This document shows, piece by piece, positions 25,740 to 34,245 of a DNA stretch of 64,000 nucleotides. The first letter of the stretch is position 1. The number at the start of each line of letters is the position of its first letter. Made by a program: the position numbers and the translations under genes. This DNA is from Mycobacterium asiaticum (GTDB lineage: Bacteria > Actinomycetota > Actinomycetes > Mycobacteriales > Mycobacteriaceae), in assembly GCF_001673365.1 (NCBI RefSeq), contig NZ_LZLS01000220.1, forward strand, positions 1 to 64,000, in the 5' to 3' direction. The notes beneath the pieces were generated by a model. That model was not told the DNA's origin, did no database searches, and saw only the letters and a list, made by a program, of their open reading frames with translations.

Positions 25740-27116
25740 ATGGATTTCGGGAGCTATCCCCCGGAGGTCAACTCGGCTCTCATGTTCACCGGTGCTGGGT
25801 CAGGACCGTTGTTGGCCGCGGCCGAGGCGTGGGCTGCGCTCGCCGCCGGACTGAATTCGGCGGCGAATTCGCACCAAGCCGTGGTGTCGGCATTGACCGC
25901 TGGTCCCTGGCTGGGGCCGTCGTCGGCGTCGATGAGCGCCGCGGCCGCGTCGTATGCGGCGTGGTTGCGAGTCACCGCTGCACAGGCCGAGGAAACCTCC
26001 GGCCAGGCCAAGGCCGCGGCGGCCGCCTATCAAGCCGCGTTTTCGGCGACGGTTCCACCGCCGATGGTGGCGGCCAACCGCAGTCAGCTGATGACCCTGG
26101 TCGCGACCAACCTGTTCGGAATCAACACCCAGGCGATCGCCGCCACCGAGGCACAGTACGGGGAGATGTGGGCCCAGGACACGGCGGCGATGTACAGCTA
26201 CGCAGCCTCGTCAGCCTCGACGACGGCGCTGACGCCGTTCCACCCGCCCGAGCAGACCACTAACCCGGGCGGTGTGGCCAACCAAGCCGCCGCCGTCCAA
26301 GCCACCGGCATCGTGGAGAGTGCCCAGCGGGCCTTCTCCGCGGTGCCCAGTGCGCTGCAGAGCGCGGCGACCCCGGCAGCGGCCGCGGAGGACCCATTGG
26401 TCCTGCTGGCCTTGGTGGCCGACCTGTCCGCCGTAACAGCGGCCATCGCTACCTTGGGTCTCGGTGTGCCTGCCGGTGCGCTCGGAGTGGTGAATTTTCC
26501 GGTGGCCGTCTACGGCACCCTGGTGGGTCTTCACAGCGACGAAATCCTCAGCGGCTGGAACGGCGTGGAACCCTTTCCGAGCACTGAGCCGGCACCGGTG
26601 AAGCCGTTCCCGGCGCCGCTGCTCAACTTGCCAGCGGGCACGGTGCCGTCGCCGAAGCTGTCGGCCGGTCTGGGTGAGGCGAACACCGTAGGCGCATTGT
26701 CCGTGCCGCCCGCGTGGACCGTTGCCACCCCGTCGGTGCGCCCAGTCGCGTACACGCTCCCGGCGCTGGGTGGATCCGCGGCTCCCGCCGCCGCGGTACC
26801 GGTGGCGGGCTCTGGCTCGGCCAGCACGCTCGCCCAGATGGCACTGGCCGGCATGGCGGGACGAGCAATGGCCGGAACCGTCGGCGCCGGACGGCGCGGC
26901 GGCAAGGATGCCAGGAAGGCGGCTGGGCCCGCTCGCGCCAGAACCGCCGGTGACACCGCGGCCCCTGGCGAAAACAGCGAGGTGCCCGACGACAAGCCTC
27001 GGGCTGTGGTCACCGGAGTTGCGGCCGAGCTACGCGAATTCACCAAGCTCCGCGACGAGGGGATTTTGACCGACGAGGAATACACCGAGCAGAAGAACCG
27101 ACTGCTCGGTCGCTGA
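25740..27116 (+). CDS. PPE family protein, PPE-SVP subfamily with C-terminal SHOCT-like tail
   Basis: 458 residues. Starts MDFGSYPPEVNSALMFTGAG, the canonical PPE N-terminus; WxG-type motif in GPWLGPSS and a helical PPE domain to about residue 180. The SVP motif GALSVPPAW is near residue 325. The C-terminus, ELREFTKLRDEGILTDEEYTEQ plus KNRLLGR, looks like a SHOCT module, which is unusual for PPE proteins. PPE-SVP proteins are normally exported by ESX-5 together with a PE partner; none is encoded here. It and the next PPE gene interrupt the Rv3269-Rv3268 order of M. tuberculosis. Confidence 0.93.
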   Translation: MDFGSYPPEVNSALMFTGAGSGPLLAAAEAWAALAAGLNSAANSHQAVVSALTAGPWLGPSSASMSAAAASYAAWLRVTAAQAEETSGQAKAAAAAYQAAFSATVPPPMVAANRSQLMTLVATNLFGINTQAIAATEAQYGEMWAQDTAAMYSYAASSASTTALTPFHPPEQTTNPGGVANQAAAVQATGIVESAQRAFSAVPSALQSAATPAAAAEDPLVLLALVADLSAVTAAIATLGLGVPAGALGVVNFPVAVYGTLVGLHSDEILSGWNGVEPFPSTEPAPVKPFPAPLLNLPAGTVPSPKLSAGLGEANTVGALSVPPAWTVATPSVRPVAYTLPALGGSAAPAAAVPVAGSGSASTLAQMALAGMAGRAMAGTVGAGRRGGKDARKAAGPARARTAGDTAAPGENSEVPDDKPRAVVTGVAAELREFTKLRDEGILTDEEYTEQKNRLLGR

Positions 27117-27165
27117 ACCACCCGGGGGCGAATGCGGTGGTCATCGAGAAGAGGTATGTGCAGCA

Positions 27166-28527
27166 GTGGATTTCGGCATTTATCCGCCGGAGATCAACTC
27201 CGGCCGGATGTATACCGGACCGGGACCGGGGCCGATGCTCTCAGCTGCGCAGGCCTGGGGAAGCGTGACCGACGAACTCTATACGGCGATCGCCGGATAC
27301 CAGTCGGTCGTGTCCGAACTCACCGACGGGACTTGGTCGGGTCCGTCATCCGCGGCGATGAGCGCAGCGGCCGGGTCGTACGGGGAATGGCTGAGCTCCA
27401 CCGCGGCACGGGCGGAGCAGACCGCCGCTCAAGCATGGACCGCGGTGGCCGCTTACGAGGCGGCGTTCGCAGCGACGGTCCCGCCACCGGAGATCGCCGC
27501 CAACCGCAGCCTGCTGGCAGCGCTGGTGGCGACTAATTTTTTGGGACAGAACACACCGGCGATCGCGGCCACCGAGGCGCTGTACGCCGAAATGTGGGTG
27601 CAGGATGCCGTGGCGATGTACAACTACGCAGCGTCGTCGGCAGCCGCGGCGGTGCTGACTCCGTTCACCCCTCCGCGCCAGAACACCGACCCGGGCGGGA
27701 CGGCCGACCAAGCTGCCGCGATCAGCCAGATCGGCACCTTGGCCGGCAACCTCACCGGCACTGCGCAAGAGGCCATATCGGTTGTGCCGCAGGCGTTGTC
27801 GGCAATGGCGGTACCGGCCCAGGCCGAACAGCTCGAACTCCTCGCCCTGGTTGCGCTCCTTTTGGGTACACCAACCGACGCAATCGCCCTTGTCGGGGTC
27901 ATACCGGCGGAGATAATCGGTTCATTCGGGGATACTCCTTTCGCCGCGTTCACCGCTATTTCGAGTGTCGATGACGATGAGACTTTCAGCGGCTGGAACG
28001 GGACGGAAGCCTTTCCGGGTACCGGACCGGCACCCGTGCAGCCGTTTCTGGCGCCCCTTGCGGGATTACCCCCTGGCGGGATTTCTGCGCCGACGATCTC
28101 AGCGGCCTTCGGCCAGGCGAACACGATCGGGAGATTGACGGTACCGCCGACCTGGACCCACGTCGCCGCAGCCGAAGTGCGCCCGACCGCACTGACCATC
28201 GCGCTGGAGAATGCGAACGCGGCAACAAAATTCGACATGGCAAACACCTGGAACCAGCTGGGAATTGGCGCAATGGCCGGGCAGGCGATGGCCGGCCCGC
28301 AGGTTGTCGCGGACGGCCAGAAGAATGGCGCGGCGGTACGGCGCACCGGCAGCACGCAGGATGCACCGGACGAGGACGTCGAGGTAGTGCCCGCTCCGCG
28401 GACCGTGATGACCGGTGTCGCCGTCGCGATTCGCGAGATAGCCGTACAGCGTGCCGCTGGACTGCTCAGCGAACAGGAATACACCGAGCAGAAGAAAAGT
28501 CTGCTCGACATCTCGTTCGGCCAGTAG
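27166..28527 (+). CDS. PPE family protein, PPE-SVP subfamily (second copy)
   Basis: 453 residues from a GTG with AGAAGAGG upstream; N-terminus (V)DFGIYPPEINSGRMYTGPG. WxG motif in GTWSGPSSAAM. The SVP-like motif is GRLTVPPTW, and the C-terminus again ends in a SHOCT-like helix pair, AGLLSEQEYTEQKKSLL. It parallels the preceding PPE along its whole length (for example PPRQNTDPGGTADQAA versus PPEQTTNPGGVANQAA), so the two are tandem duplicates that have diverged. Secretion by a type VII system is expected from the family. Confidence 0.93.
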   Translation: MDFGIYPPEINSGRMYTGPGPGPMLSAAQAWGSVTDELYTAIAGYQSVVSELTDGTWSGPSSAAMSAAAGSYGEWLSSTAARAEQTAAQAWTAVAAYEAAFAATVPPPEIAANRSLLAALVATNFLGQNTPAIAATEALYAEMWVQDAVAMYNYAASSAAAAVLTPFTPPRQNTDPGGTADQAAAISQIGTLAGNLTGTAQEAISVVPQALSAMAVPAQAEQLELLALVALLLGTPTDAIALVGVIPAEIIGSFGDTPFAAFTAISSVDDDETFSGWNGTEAFPGTGPAPVQPFLAPLAGLPPGGISAPTISAAFGQANTIGRLTVPPTWTHVAAAEVRPTALTIALENANAATKFDMANTWNQLGIGAMAGQAMAGPQVVADGQKNGAAVRRTGSTQDAPDEDVEVVPAPRTVMTGVAVAIREIAVQRAAGLLSEQEYTEQKKSLLDISFGQ

Positions 28528-28550
28528 GTCAGTCGGCGGTAGTTCCAAAA

Positions 28551-29267
28551 TTAGAGGACGCGGGTGACTTTCTCGGTCTCGATGCGTCGTGGCAAGGCCG
28601 CCGGATCGGGGTTGGCGACCTGCACCAACGAACCGCCGACCGACAACACCGCCAACAGGCCGTCCACCAAGTCCTCGGGAGTGGTCCATGATGCGGTCGA
28701 CAGCACCCGATCCGAAGCCGTTACACCCTGCCCGGCCGCGGATTGTGCACAGTCGGCCAGTAGCTGTTCGACGGAGCGGGCGGCCAGTGCCGGCCCGGGG
28801 CGAGCCTCGGGGACGATCTGGTCCCCGTGCACTCGCACCGCCGTGGCGTAGTCGGTCACGCCGATCGGCAGATCGGGGACCGGCCGTCCGAACGGGTCCA
28901 GCGACAGTACCGCGACCTCACCGCCGGCAACGGCGTCGTCTGCCTCGTCAAGTCGGTCGGCAGTGCACAACGCAACGTCGGCCGGGCCGTCCAGCACTGC
29001 CTCAGCACCGATCCACCACACTCCGAACAGCACCGCCGCGGTCTGCCAATGCGCTGGCAGCAACACCGCAATCCGGCTGTCGGGACCGCAGCCCAACTCG
29101 TCGCGCAACAGGTTGGCGGTCTTGGCGGCCCAGTTGGCCAGCGTCACCGCGGACAGTTCGATGCGTTCGCCGGTGGCGTCGTCGTAGTAGGTGATGCGCG
29201 GACCGACCGGGTCGGTACGCAGCATCGGGTCCAAGATGGCCCCGGACAGGGTGCTCAGTTGATGCAC
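28551..29267 (-). CDS. TIGR03089-family protein (Rv3268 orthologue)
   Basis: 238 residues. The sequence resembles a shortened AMP-binding (acyl-CoA synthetase) N-terminal domain: ITYYDDATGERIELSAVTLANWAAKTA, VLLPAHWQTAAVLFGVWWIGAEAV, then VTASDRVLSTASWTTPEDLVDGLLAVL. The ATP-binding signature and C-terminal lid of true ligases are missing, so catalysis is doubtful. It starts with a GTG 13 bp inside the LCP gene (ATG 29225 is an alternative) and is probably co-transcribed with it. Function unknown. Confidence 0.82.
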   Translation of the reverse strand: MHQLSTLSGAILDPMLRTDPVGPRITYYDDATGERIELSAVTLANWAAKTANLLRDELGCGPDSRIAVLLPAHWQTAAVLFGVWWIGAEAVLDGPADVALCTADRLDEADDAVAGGEVAVLSLDPFGRPVPDLPIGVTDYATAVRVHGDQIVPEARPGPALAARSVEQLLADCAQSAAGQGVTASDRVLSTASWTTPEDLVDGLLAVLSVGGSLVQVANPDPAALPRRIETEKVTRVL

Positions 29268-30730
29268 TCCGGATTATCCGAGCCCGCGGTCAGGATCGGT
29301 GAGGGCGCCGGCACGGTGCTGCTACTGGACCCGGCGGTCGACGCGCGGGCGGGCGTCACCGTGCCGCCGCCGTCGAGGCCCGAGCCCGGTCCGGTGTAGT
29401 CGTTGGCCAGCACCACACGAACAGTCCCGGCCGGAATCGAGGAGTCGGCGACGACCTGCAGGCCGCCGAGTTGCCGCGCGATCTCCTGGGCGCCGAGGTC
29501 GTCGGTCTTGGCGACACGGACCTGACTGCTCTTGACGTGGCCGCCGTCGTTGTTGCCCACCGAACCCGCGGTAAAGCCCTTGGCGCTCAACACATCCAAC
29601 ACCGCCGACGCCAGTCCGTTGATGTCGGTGTCGTTGACCACGTTGGCGGTGGTCTTGGCGGGTGTGTAGGCCAGTTGCTCGGTCTTGCCTTGGTCCTGTT
29701 CGTGCAGCAATCCGCCGACCCATTCGGCAACCGCGTGTGCGTCCACGCGCACCACACTCTGCATGCCGTCGTCGCTCCAGCCCGCGCCATCGAGCACCGG
29801 GATGGTGGCGAACGCAACGTTGCCGCCGGCGAGCTTCTGCAGCTGCCGGACGAAATCCATGATGTCCCAACCCGCGGACAGCACCACCGACCGTTGCACG
29901 GCGGCTTCGAGTCGCTTGAGTGTGGCGGGACTGGACAGCGTCCTGCCGGAGATGACCCGGTGGGCCAGCGAAGCCATCACCGCCTGCTGACGGACCACCC
30001 GGTCGAGGTCGCCGCGCGGCAGCTCGTGGCGCTGGCGCACGAAGCTCAGCGCCTGCGGGCCGTTGAGTCGTTGTCGGCCGGCTGGGAAGTCTGCGCCCGA
30101 AAGAGGTTCGTAGACAGCATCTTTGAGGCAGACCTCGACGCCACCGAGTGCGTCGGCGATCAACGCGAAGCCGAGTAGGCCGATCTCGGCATAGTGGTCG
30201 ACGGTGACGCCGGTCAGGTCGGCCACGGTCTTGATCAGCGCTTCGCGACCGGCCTGCGTTCCGGCTGTCGCGGCTTCGGCGGCTGAGGCGCCGGCCTGGA
30301 CCAAGCTCGTTCTCTTGATCTCGCGGGTTTGGCCGTAGACGCCGTTGATCTTGGTTTTGCCCAACCCGGGGGCCGCGACGTAGGAGTCGCGGGGGATCGA
30401 GATCGCGGTTGCCGACTTCCCGTTGTTGGGAATGCGGATCAGGATGATGGTGTCGGTGTTGGTGGCTTCCTCGTCGCCGGCCCGCAGCGTGGCCAGTTCT
30501 TCGGCCGTCAGCGGGTTGCCGTGCGCATCGGTGCGACTGTCCAACCCGACCAGCAGAATGTCGATCGCACCGTCGTCGGCGCCGCGACCGAGCGAGGGCG
30601 AGGACATGTGGAAGATGCCGTCCTCGAACGAGCGAACGTTGCTCCACGCCACCCCGGTGCCGAGCACGACCACCACGGCCAGTGCCGTACAAACCACACG
30701 AGTAACACGAGCCACACTTTGCGCAGGCAT
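29255..30730 (-). CDS. lcp1: LytR-CpsA-Psr (LCP) family protein, Rv3267/Lcp1-like
   Basis: 491 residues with an N-terminal membrane anchor (VVCTALAVVVVLGTGVAW). The LCP domain has ILLVGLDSRTD, TDTIILIRIP, SIPRDSYV, INGVYGQ, and the arginine block LSFVRQRHELPRGDLDRVVRQQ that binds polyprenyl pyrophosphate. A C-terminal LytR_C domain (about 385-450) precedes a serine/threonine/proline-rich tail. The M. tuberculosis counterpart is reported to attach arabinogalactan to peptidoglycan, which fits the rhamnose-linker genes next door. ATG 30730 is used; a GTG lies one codon upstream. Divergent from rmlD over 67 bp. Confidence 0.92.
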   Translation of the reverse strand: MPAQSVARVTRVVCTALAVVVVLGTGVAWSNVRSFEDGIFHMSSPSLGRGADDGAIDILLVGLDSRTDAHGNPLTAEELATLRAGDEEATNTDTIILIRIPNNGKSATAISIPRDSYVAAPGLGKTKINGVYGQTREIKRTSLVQAGASAAEAATAGTQAGREALIKTVADLTGVTVDHYAEIGLLGFALIADALGGVEVCLKDAVYEPLSGADFPAGRQRLNGPQALSFVRQRHELPRGDLDRVVRQQAVMASLAHRVISGRTLSSPATLKRLEAAVQRSVVLSAGWDIMDFVRQLQKLAGGNVAFATIPVLDGAGWSDDGMQSVVRVDAHAVAEWVGGLLHEQDQGKTEQLAYTPAKTTANVVNDTDINGLASAVLDVLSAKGFTAGSVGNNDGGHVKSSQVRVAKTDDLGAQEIARQLGGLQVVADSSIPAGTVRVVLANDYTGPGSGLDGGGTVTPARASTAGSSSSTVPAPSPILTAGSDNPECIN

Positions 30731-30797
30731 CACTGTAGGCTACTTGTGCAACAGCCGCTTTCCGGGTAGCCGAGCCCGGCGTGCCAGACTCGAACAC

Positions 30798-31706
30798 ATG
30801 TCAGACAGGCTTGTGATCACCGGTGCGGGCGGGCAGCTGGGCCGTCTGCTGACCGCGCAGGCCACCCGTGCCGGCCGCAAAGTGCTGGCCAGAACGTCAT
30901 CGGAATGGGACATTACCGACGCGTCCGCGGCCCGAGGGCTCATCGAGCGCGGCGACGTCGTCGTCAACTGCGCGGCCTACACCGATGTCGACGGTGCCGA
31001 GAGCGACGAAGCGCGCGCCTATGCGGTCAACGCAACCGGGCCGCAAATCCTGGCCCGCGCCTGCGCGCAGGCAGGTGCCCGCCTCATCCACGTGTCCACC
31101 GATTACGTGTTCGACGGCGACTTCACTGGTTTGGCGGGCGGTGCCCAGCCCCGTCCCTACGAACCGGATGACCCGACCGGCCCGCAGAGCGTGTACGCGG
31201 CCAGCAAGCTCGCTGGGGAACACGCGGTATCGGGTGAACTGCCGGAGAGCGTGGTGGTGCGCACCGCCTGGGTCTACACCGGCGGGATCGACGGGAGCGA
31301 TTTTGTCGCCGTCATGCAGCGATTGGCCGCTGGTGATGGACCGATCAACGTGGTCGATGACCAGACCGGCTCACCCACCTACGCCGCCGACCTGGCCGCC
31401 GCACTGCTGGAACTGGCCGGCACCGACGTGCGCGGGCGGGTGCTGCACGCCGCGAACGAGGGCGTCGTATCGCGGTTCGAGCAGGCCCGCGCGGTCTTTG
31501 AGGAAAGCGGCGCCGACCCGGATCGAGTGCAGCCCTGCAGCAGCGACGAATTTCCGCGTCCGGCAACTCGGCCGGCGTATTCCGCGCTGTCGGGACGGCA
31601 GTGGGCGGCGGCCGGCCTGACACCGTTACGGCCCTGGCGCAGTGCACTTGTCGCAGCACTGGCCGCATGCTCGATCGATCGACCGATACCCTCTACGCGT
31701 GACTGA
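30798..31706 (+). CDS. rmlD: dTDP-4-dehydrorhamnose reductase RmlD
   Basis: 302-residue SDR enzyme making dTDP-L-rhamnose, donor for the rhamnosyl linker of arabinogalactan. NAD(P) motif VITGAGGQLGRLL; NCAAYTDVDGAE; the active-site STDYVFDG and YAASKLAGE (Tyr and Lys). VVRTAWVY and NVVDDQTGSPTYAADLA complete the substrate pocket. The first downstream gene wbbL1 overlaps its end by eight bases, and manB follows, forming the rmlD-wbbL1-manB operon. Confidence 0.96.
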   Translation: MSDRLVITGAGGQLGRLLTAQATRAGRKVLARTSSEWDITDASAARGLIERGDVVVNCAAYTDVDGAESDEARAYAVNATGPQILARACAQAGARLIHVSTDYVFDGDFTGLAGGAQPRPYEPDDPTGPQSVYAASKLAGEHAVSGELPESVVVRTAWVYTGGIDGSDFVAVMQRLAAGDGPINVVDDQTGSPTYAADLAAALLELAGTDVRGRVLHAANEGVVSRFEQARAVFEESGADPDRVQPCSSDEFPRPATRPAYSALSGRQWAAAGLTPLRPWRSALVAALAACSIDRPIPSTRD

Positions 31707-32628
31707 CGTTCTGCCGGTCGTAGCGGTGACCTATTCGCCGGGCCCGCACCTGGAGCGGTTCCTGGCGTCGTTGTCGCTGGCTACCGAGCGGCCAGTCAGC
31801 GTGCTGCTGGCCGACAACGGATCCACCGACGGCACACCCGAGGCGGCCGTAGAGCGCTATCCCAACGTGCGGCTGCTGCCGACCGGTTCGAACCTCGGCT
31901 ACGGCACGGCGGTCAATCGCACCGTCGCCAAGCTCGATCAGGACGGCGACGAGCGCTGGGGTCAGTTTGTTCAGGAGTGGGTGATCGTGGCCAACCCAGA
32001 CGTGCAATGGGGCCCGGGCAGCATCGACGCGCTGCTGGACGCCGCCAGCCGCTGGCCGCGCGCCGGTGCGTTGGGCCCCCTGATCCGCGATCCCGACGGT
32101 TCGGTGTATCCGTCAGCACGCCATCTGCCGAGTCTGATCCGCGGCGGCATGCACGCGGTGCTAGGGCCGGTCTGGCCGCGGAATCGGTGGACCCGGGCCT
32201 ATCGCCAGGAGCACCTCGAACCCAGCGAGCGACCGGTGGGCTGGCTGTCGGGGTCCTGCCTGCTGGTGCGGCGTTCGGCGTTCGACCAGATCGGCGGGTT
32301 CGACGAGCGCTACTTCATGTACATGGAAGACGTCGACCTCGGTGACCGGCTCGGCAAGGCTGGCTGGTTGTCGGTCTATGTGCCCTCGGCCGAGGTGCTG
32401 CACCACAAGGGGCACTCCACCGGACGCGACCCGGCCAGCCATCTGGCCGCCCATCACCGCAGTACGTATATCTTCCTTGCCGACCGGCACTCCGGGTGGT
32501 GGCGGGCCCCGCTGCGCTGGACGCTGCGGGGATCGTTGGCAGTGCGCTCGCGGGTCATGGTGCGCAATGCGCTGCGCCGGTCGCGGAAGTCTTCGGGTGC
32601 GTTGGATCTGGCAGAAGGGCGGCACTGA
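31699..32628 (+). CDS. wbbL1: Rhamnosyltransferase WbbL1
   Basis: 309-residue family 2 glycosyltransferase. It adds L-rhamnose to decaprenyl-PP-GlcNAc, forming the arabinogalactan linkage unit. GT2 features: VAVTYSPGPHLERFLASL, LADNGSTDGT, the metal-binding region VIVANPDVQWGPG, and SCLLVRRSAFDQIGGFDERYF followed by MEDVDLGDRLGKAGW. GTG start within the rmlD end. Probably essential, as in other mycobacteria. Confidence 0.95.
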   Translation: MTDVLPVVAVTYSPGPHLERFLASLSLATERPVSVLLADNGSTDGTPEAAVERYPNVRLLPTGSNLGYGTAVNRTVAKLDQDGDERWGQFVQEWVIVANPDVQWGPGSIDALLDAASRWPRAGALGPLIRDPDGSVYPSARHLPSLIRGGMHAVLGPVWPRNRWTRAYRQEHLEPSERPVGWLSGSCLLVRRSAFDQIGGFDERYFMYMEDVDLGDRLGKAGWLSVYVPSAEVLHHKGHSTGRDPASHLAAHHRSTYIFLADRHSGWWRAPLRWTLRGSLAVRSRVMVRNALRRSRKSSGALDLAEGRH

Positions 32629-32629
32629 G

Positions 32630-33709
32630 GTGGCAACCCATCAAGTCGACGCGGTGGTTCTGGTAGGTGGCAAGGGCACCCGGTTACGGCCGTTGACGTT
32701 GTCCGCGCCGAAACCGATGTTGCCGACGGCTGGGCTGCCGTTTTTGACCCACCTGTTGTCGCGGATTGCCGCGGCGGGCATCGAGCACGTGGTGCTGGGC
32801 ACCTCTTACCGGGCCGAGGTGTTCGAAGCGGAGTTCGGTGACGGCTCCAAGCTCGGGCTGCAGATCGAGTATGTGACCGAGGAGAACGCGCTCGGCACCG
32901 GTGGCGGCATCGCCAACGTCGCGGGCAAGTTGCGCCACGACACAGTCATGGTCTTCAACGGGGACGTGCTGTCCGGTGCGGACCTCGGCCAGTTGCTGCA
33001 GTTCCATCGCGATCATCAGGCCGACGTCACGCTGCACCTGGTGCGGGTGAGCGATCCGCGGGCATTCGGGTGCGTGCCCACCGATAGCGACGGACGGGTC
33101 ACCGCATTCCTGGAGAAGACGCAGGATCCGCCGACCGACCAGATCAACGCCGGCTGCTACGTCTTCCAGCGCGACATCATCGACCGGATTCCACGCGGCC
33201 GCGAGGTTTCGGTGGAACGCGAGGTGTTCCCGGCGCTGCTCTCGGCCGACGACGTCAAGGTCTGCGGTTACGTCGATGCCACCTATTGGCGCGACATGGG
33301 CACTCCGGAGGACTTCGTGCGCGGATCTGCCGACCTGGTTCGCGGCATCGCGCCGTCACCGGCGCTGCACGGCCAGCGCGGCGAGAAACTGGTGCACGAC
33401 GGCGCGGCCGTGGCACCCGGGGCGCTGTTGATCGGCGGGACGGTCGTCGGGCGGGGCGCCGAGATTGGGGCCGGCGTCCGGTTGGACGGCGCGGTGATCT
33501 TCGACGGCGTCAAGGTGGAGGCCGGCAGCGTGATCGAACGTTCGATCATCGGCTTCGGTGTTCGCATCGGCCCGCGCGCGCTGGTCCGCGACGGGGTGAT
33601 CGGCGACGGCGCCGACATCGGCGCGCGCTGTGAGTTGTTGCGCGGCGCGCGGGTATGGCCCGGGGTCGCGATCCCTGACGGTGGGATCCGCTACTCGTCC
33701 GACGTCTAG
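32630..33709 (+). CDS. manB: Mannose-1-phosphate guanylyltransferase ManB (GDP-mannose pyrophosphorylase)
   Basis: 359 residues, exactly the length of Rv3264c. It makes GDP-mannose for PIM, lipomannan and lipoarabinomannan. Nucleotidyltransferase start VVLVGGKGTRLRPLTLSAPKPML; VFNGDVLSG; left-handed beta-helix hexapeptide repeats from about residue 265 (GALLIGGTVVGRGAEIGAG). GTG start one base after the wbbL1 stop. Its stop TAG overlaps the stop of the convergent Nudix gene on the shared palindrome CTAG. Confidence 0.94.
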   Translation: MATHQVDAVVLVGGKGTRLRPLTLSAPKPMLPTAGLPFLTHLLSRIAAAGIEHVVLGTSYRAEVFEAEFGDGSKLGLQIEYVTEENALGTGGGIANVAGKLRHDTVMVFNGDVLSGADLGQLLQFHRDHQADVTLHLVRVSDPRAFGCVPTDSDGRVTAFLEKTQDPPTDQINAGCYVFQRDIIDRIPRGREVSVEREVFPALLSADDVKVCGYVDATYWRDMGTPEDFVRGSADLVRGIAPSPALHGQRGEKLVHDGAAVAPGALLIGGTVVGRGAEIGAGVRLDGAVIFDGVKVEAGSVIERSIIGFGVRIGPRALVRDGVIGDGADIGARCELLRGARVWPGVAIPDGGIRYSSDV

Positions 33710-34245
33710 TTGGCGTTGCGTGTGCAACTCACCAGGTAGGCCAGCGCGTGATCGGTGTCGGGAGGTAGCGCGTCGGCGGGCCACCACCGCAAGTCGTCCG
33801 ACTCGTCGCTGAGCACGATCTGCGCCCCGGCGGGCGCGTGCGCGACGAACTGCAAGTCGAGGTGCCGTGTCGGCACACCCAGCGAGCAGGTAACCGGATG
33901 GACATGCACCGCAACCAGATTCGGCTGCAGACGCAGTCCGGCGATGCCGGATTCCTCGGTGGCTTCCCGCAATGCGGCGGCGAGGATGTCGGGGTCGTCG
34001 TCCTCGCAATGCCCGCCCAACTGCACCCAACGACCCAGCCGCGGGTGCAGGGTGAGCAGCACGCGCCCGCCGGAATCGTCGAGCACCAGCGTGGACGCGG
34101 TGATGTGGCCGGGCTCGCACTCGCGCAGGCAGGCGTCCTCGCGAGCGAGCACGAAACCCAGCACCGCCTGGCGCAACGAATCCTGTGCCGGGTTGGGTGC
34201 CTGCCAGTCGGTGAGCAACCTGATCACCGAATCCCGAAGACTCAC
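33706..34245 (-). CDS. NUDIX hydrolase
   Basis: 179 residues. The Nudix box is recognisable as GGHCEDDDPDILAAALREATEESGI split over the loop and helix; REATEESGI is canonical but the upstream half has one extra residue and Asp where Glu is usual. N-terminal GHITASTLVLDDSGGRVLLTLH and VQLGG frame the fold. It would hydrolyse a nucleoside diphosphate derivative; the substrate is unknown. The GTG start overlaps the mamA stop (GTGA), so it is the last gene of the fbiA-fbiB-mamA chain. I do not recall it at this site in M. tuberculosis. Confidence 0.88.
   Translation of the reverse strand: MSLRDSVIRLLTDWQAPNPAQDSLRQAVLGFVLAREDACLRECEPGHITASTLVLDDSGGRVLLTLHPRLGRWVQLGGHCEDDDPDILAAALREATEESGIAGLRLQPNLVAVHVHPVTCSLGVPTRHLDLQFVAHAPAGAQIVLSDESDDLRWWPADALPPDTDHALAYLVSCTRNAN

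Noticed and set aside
25740-28527. ESX locus around the PPE genes
   Set aside because: No PE, EsxA/B-like, EccC or mycosin gene is present; these are isolated PPE genes.
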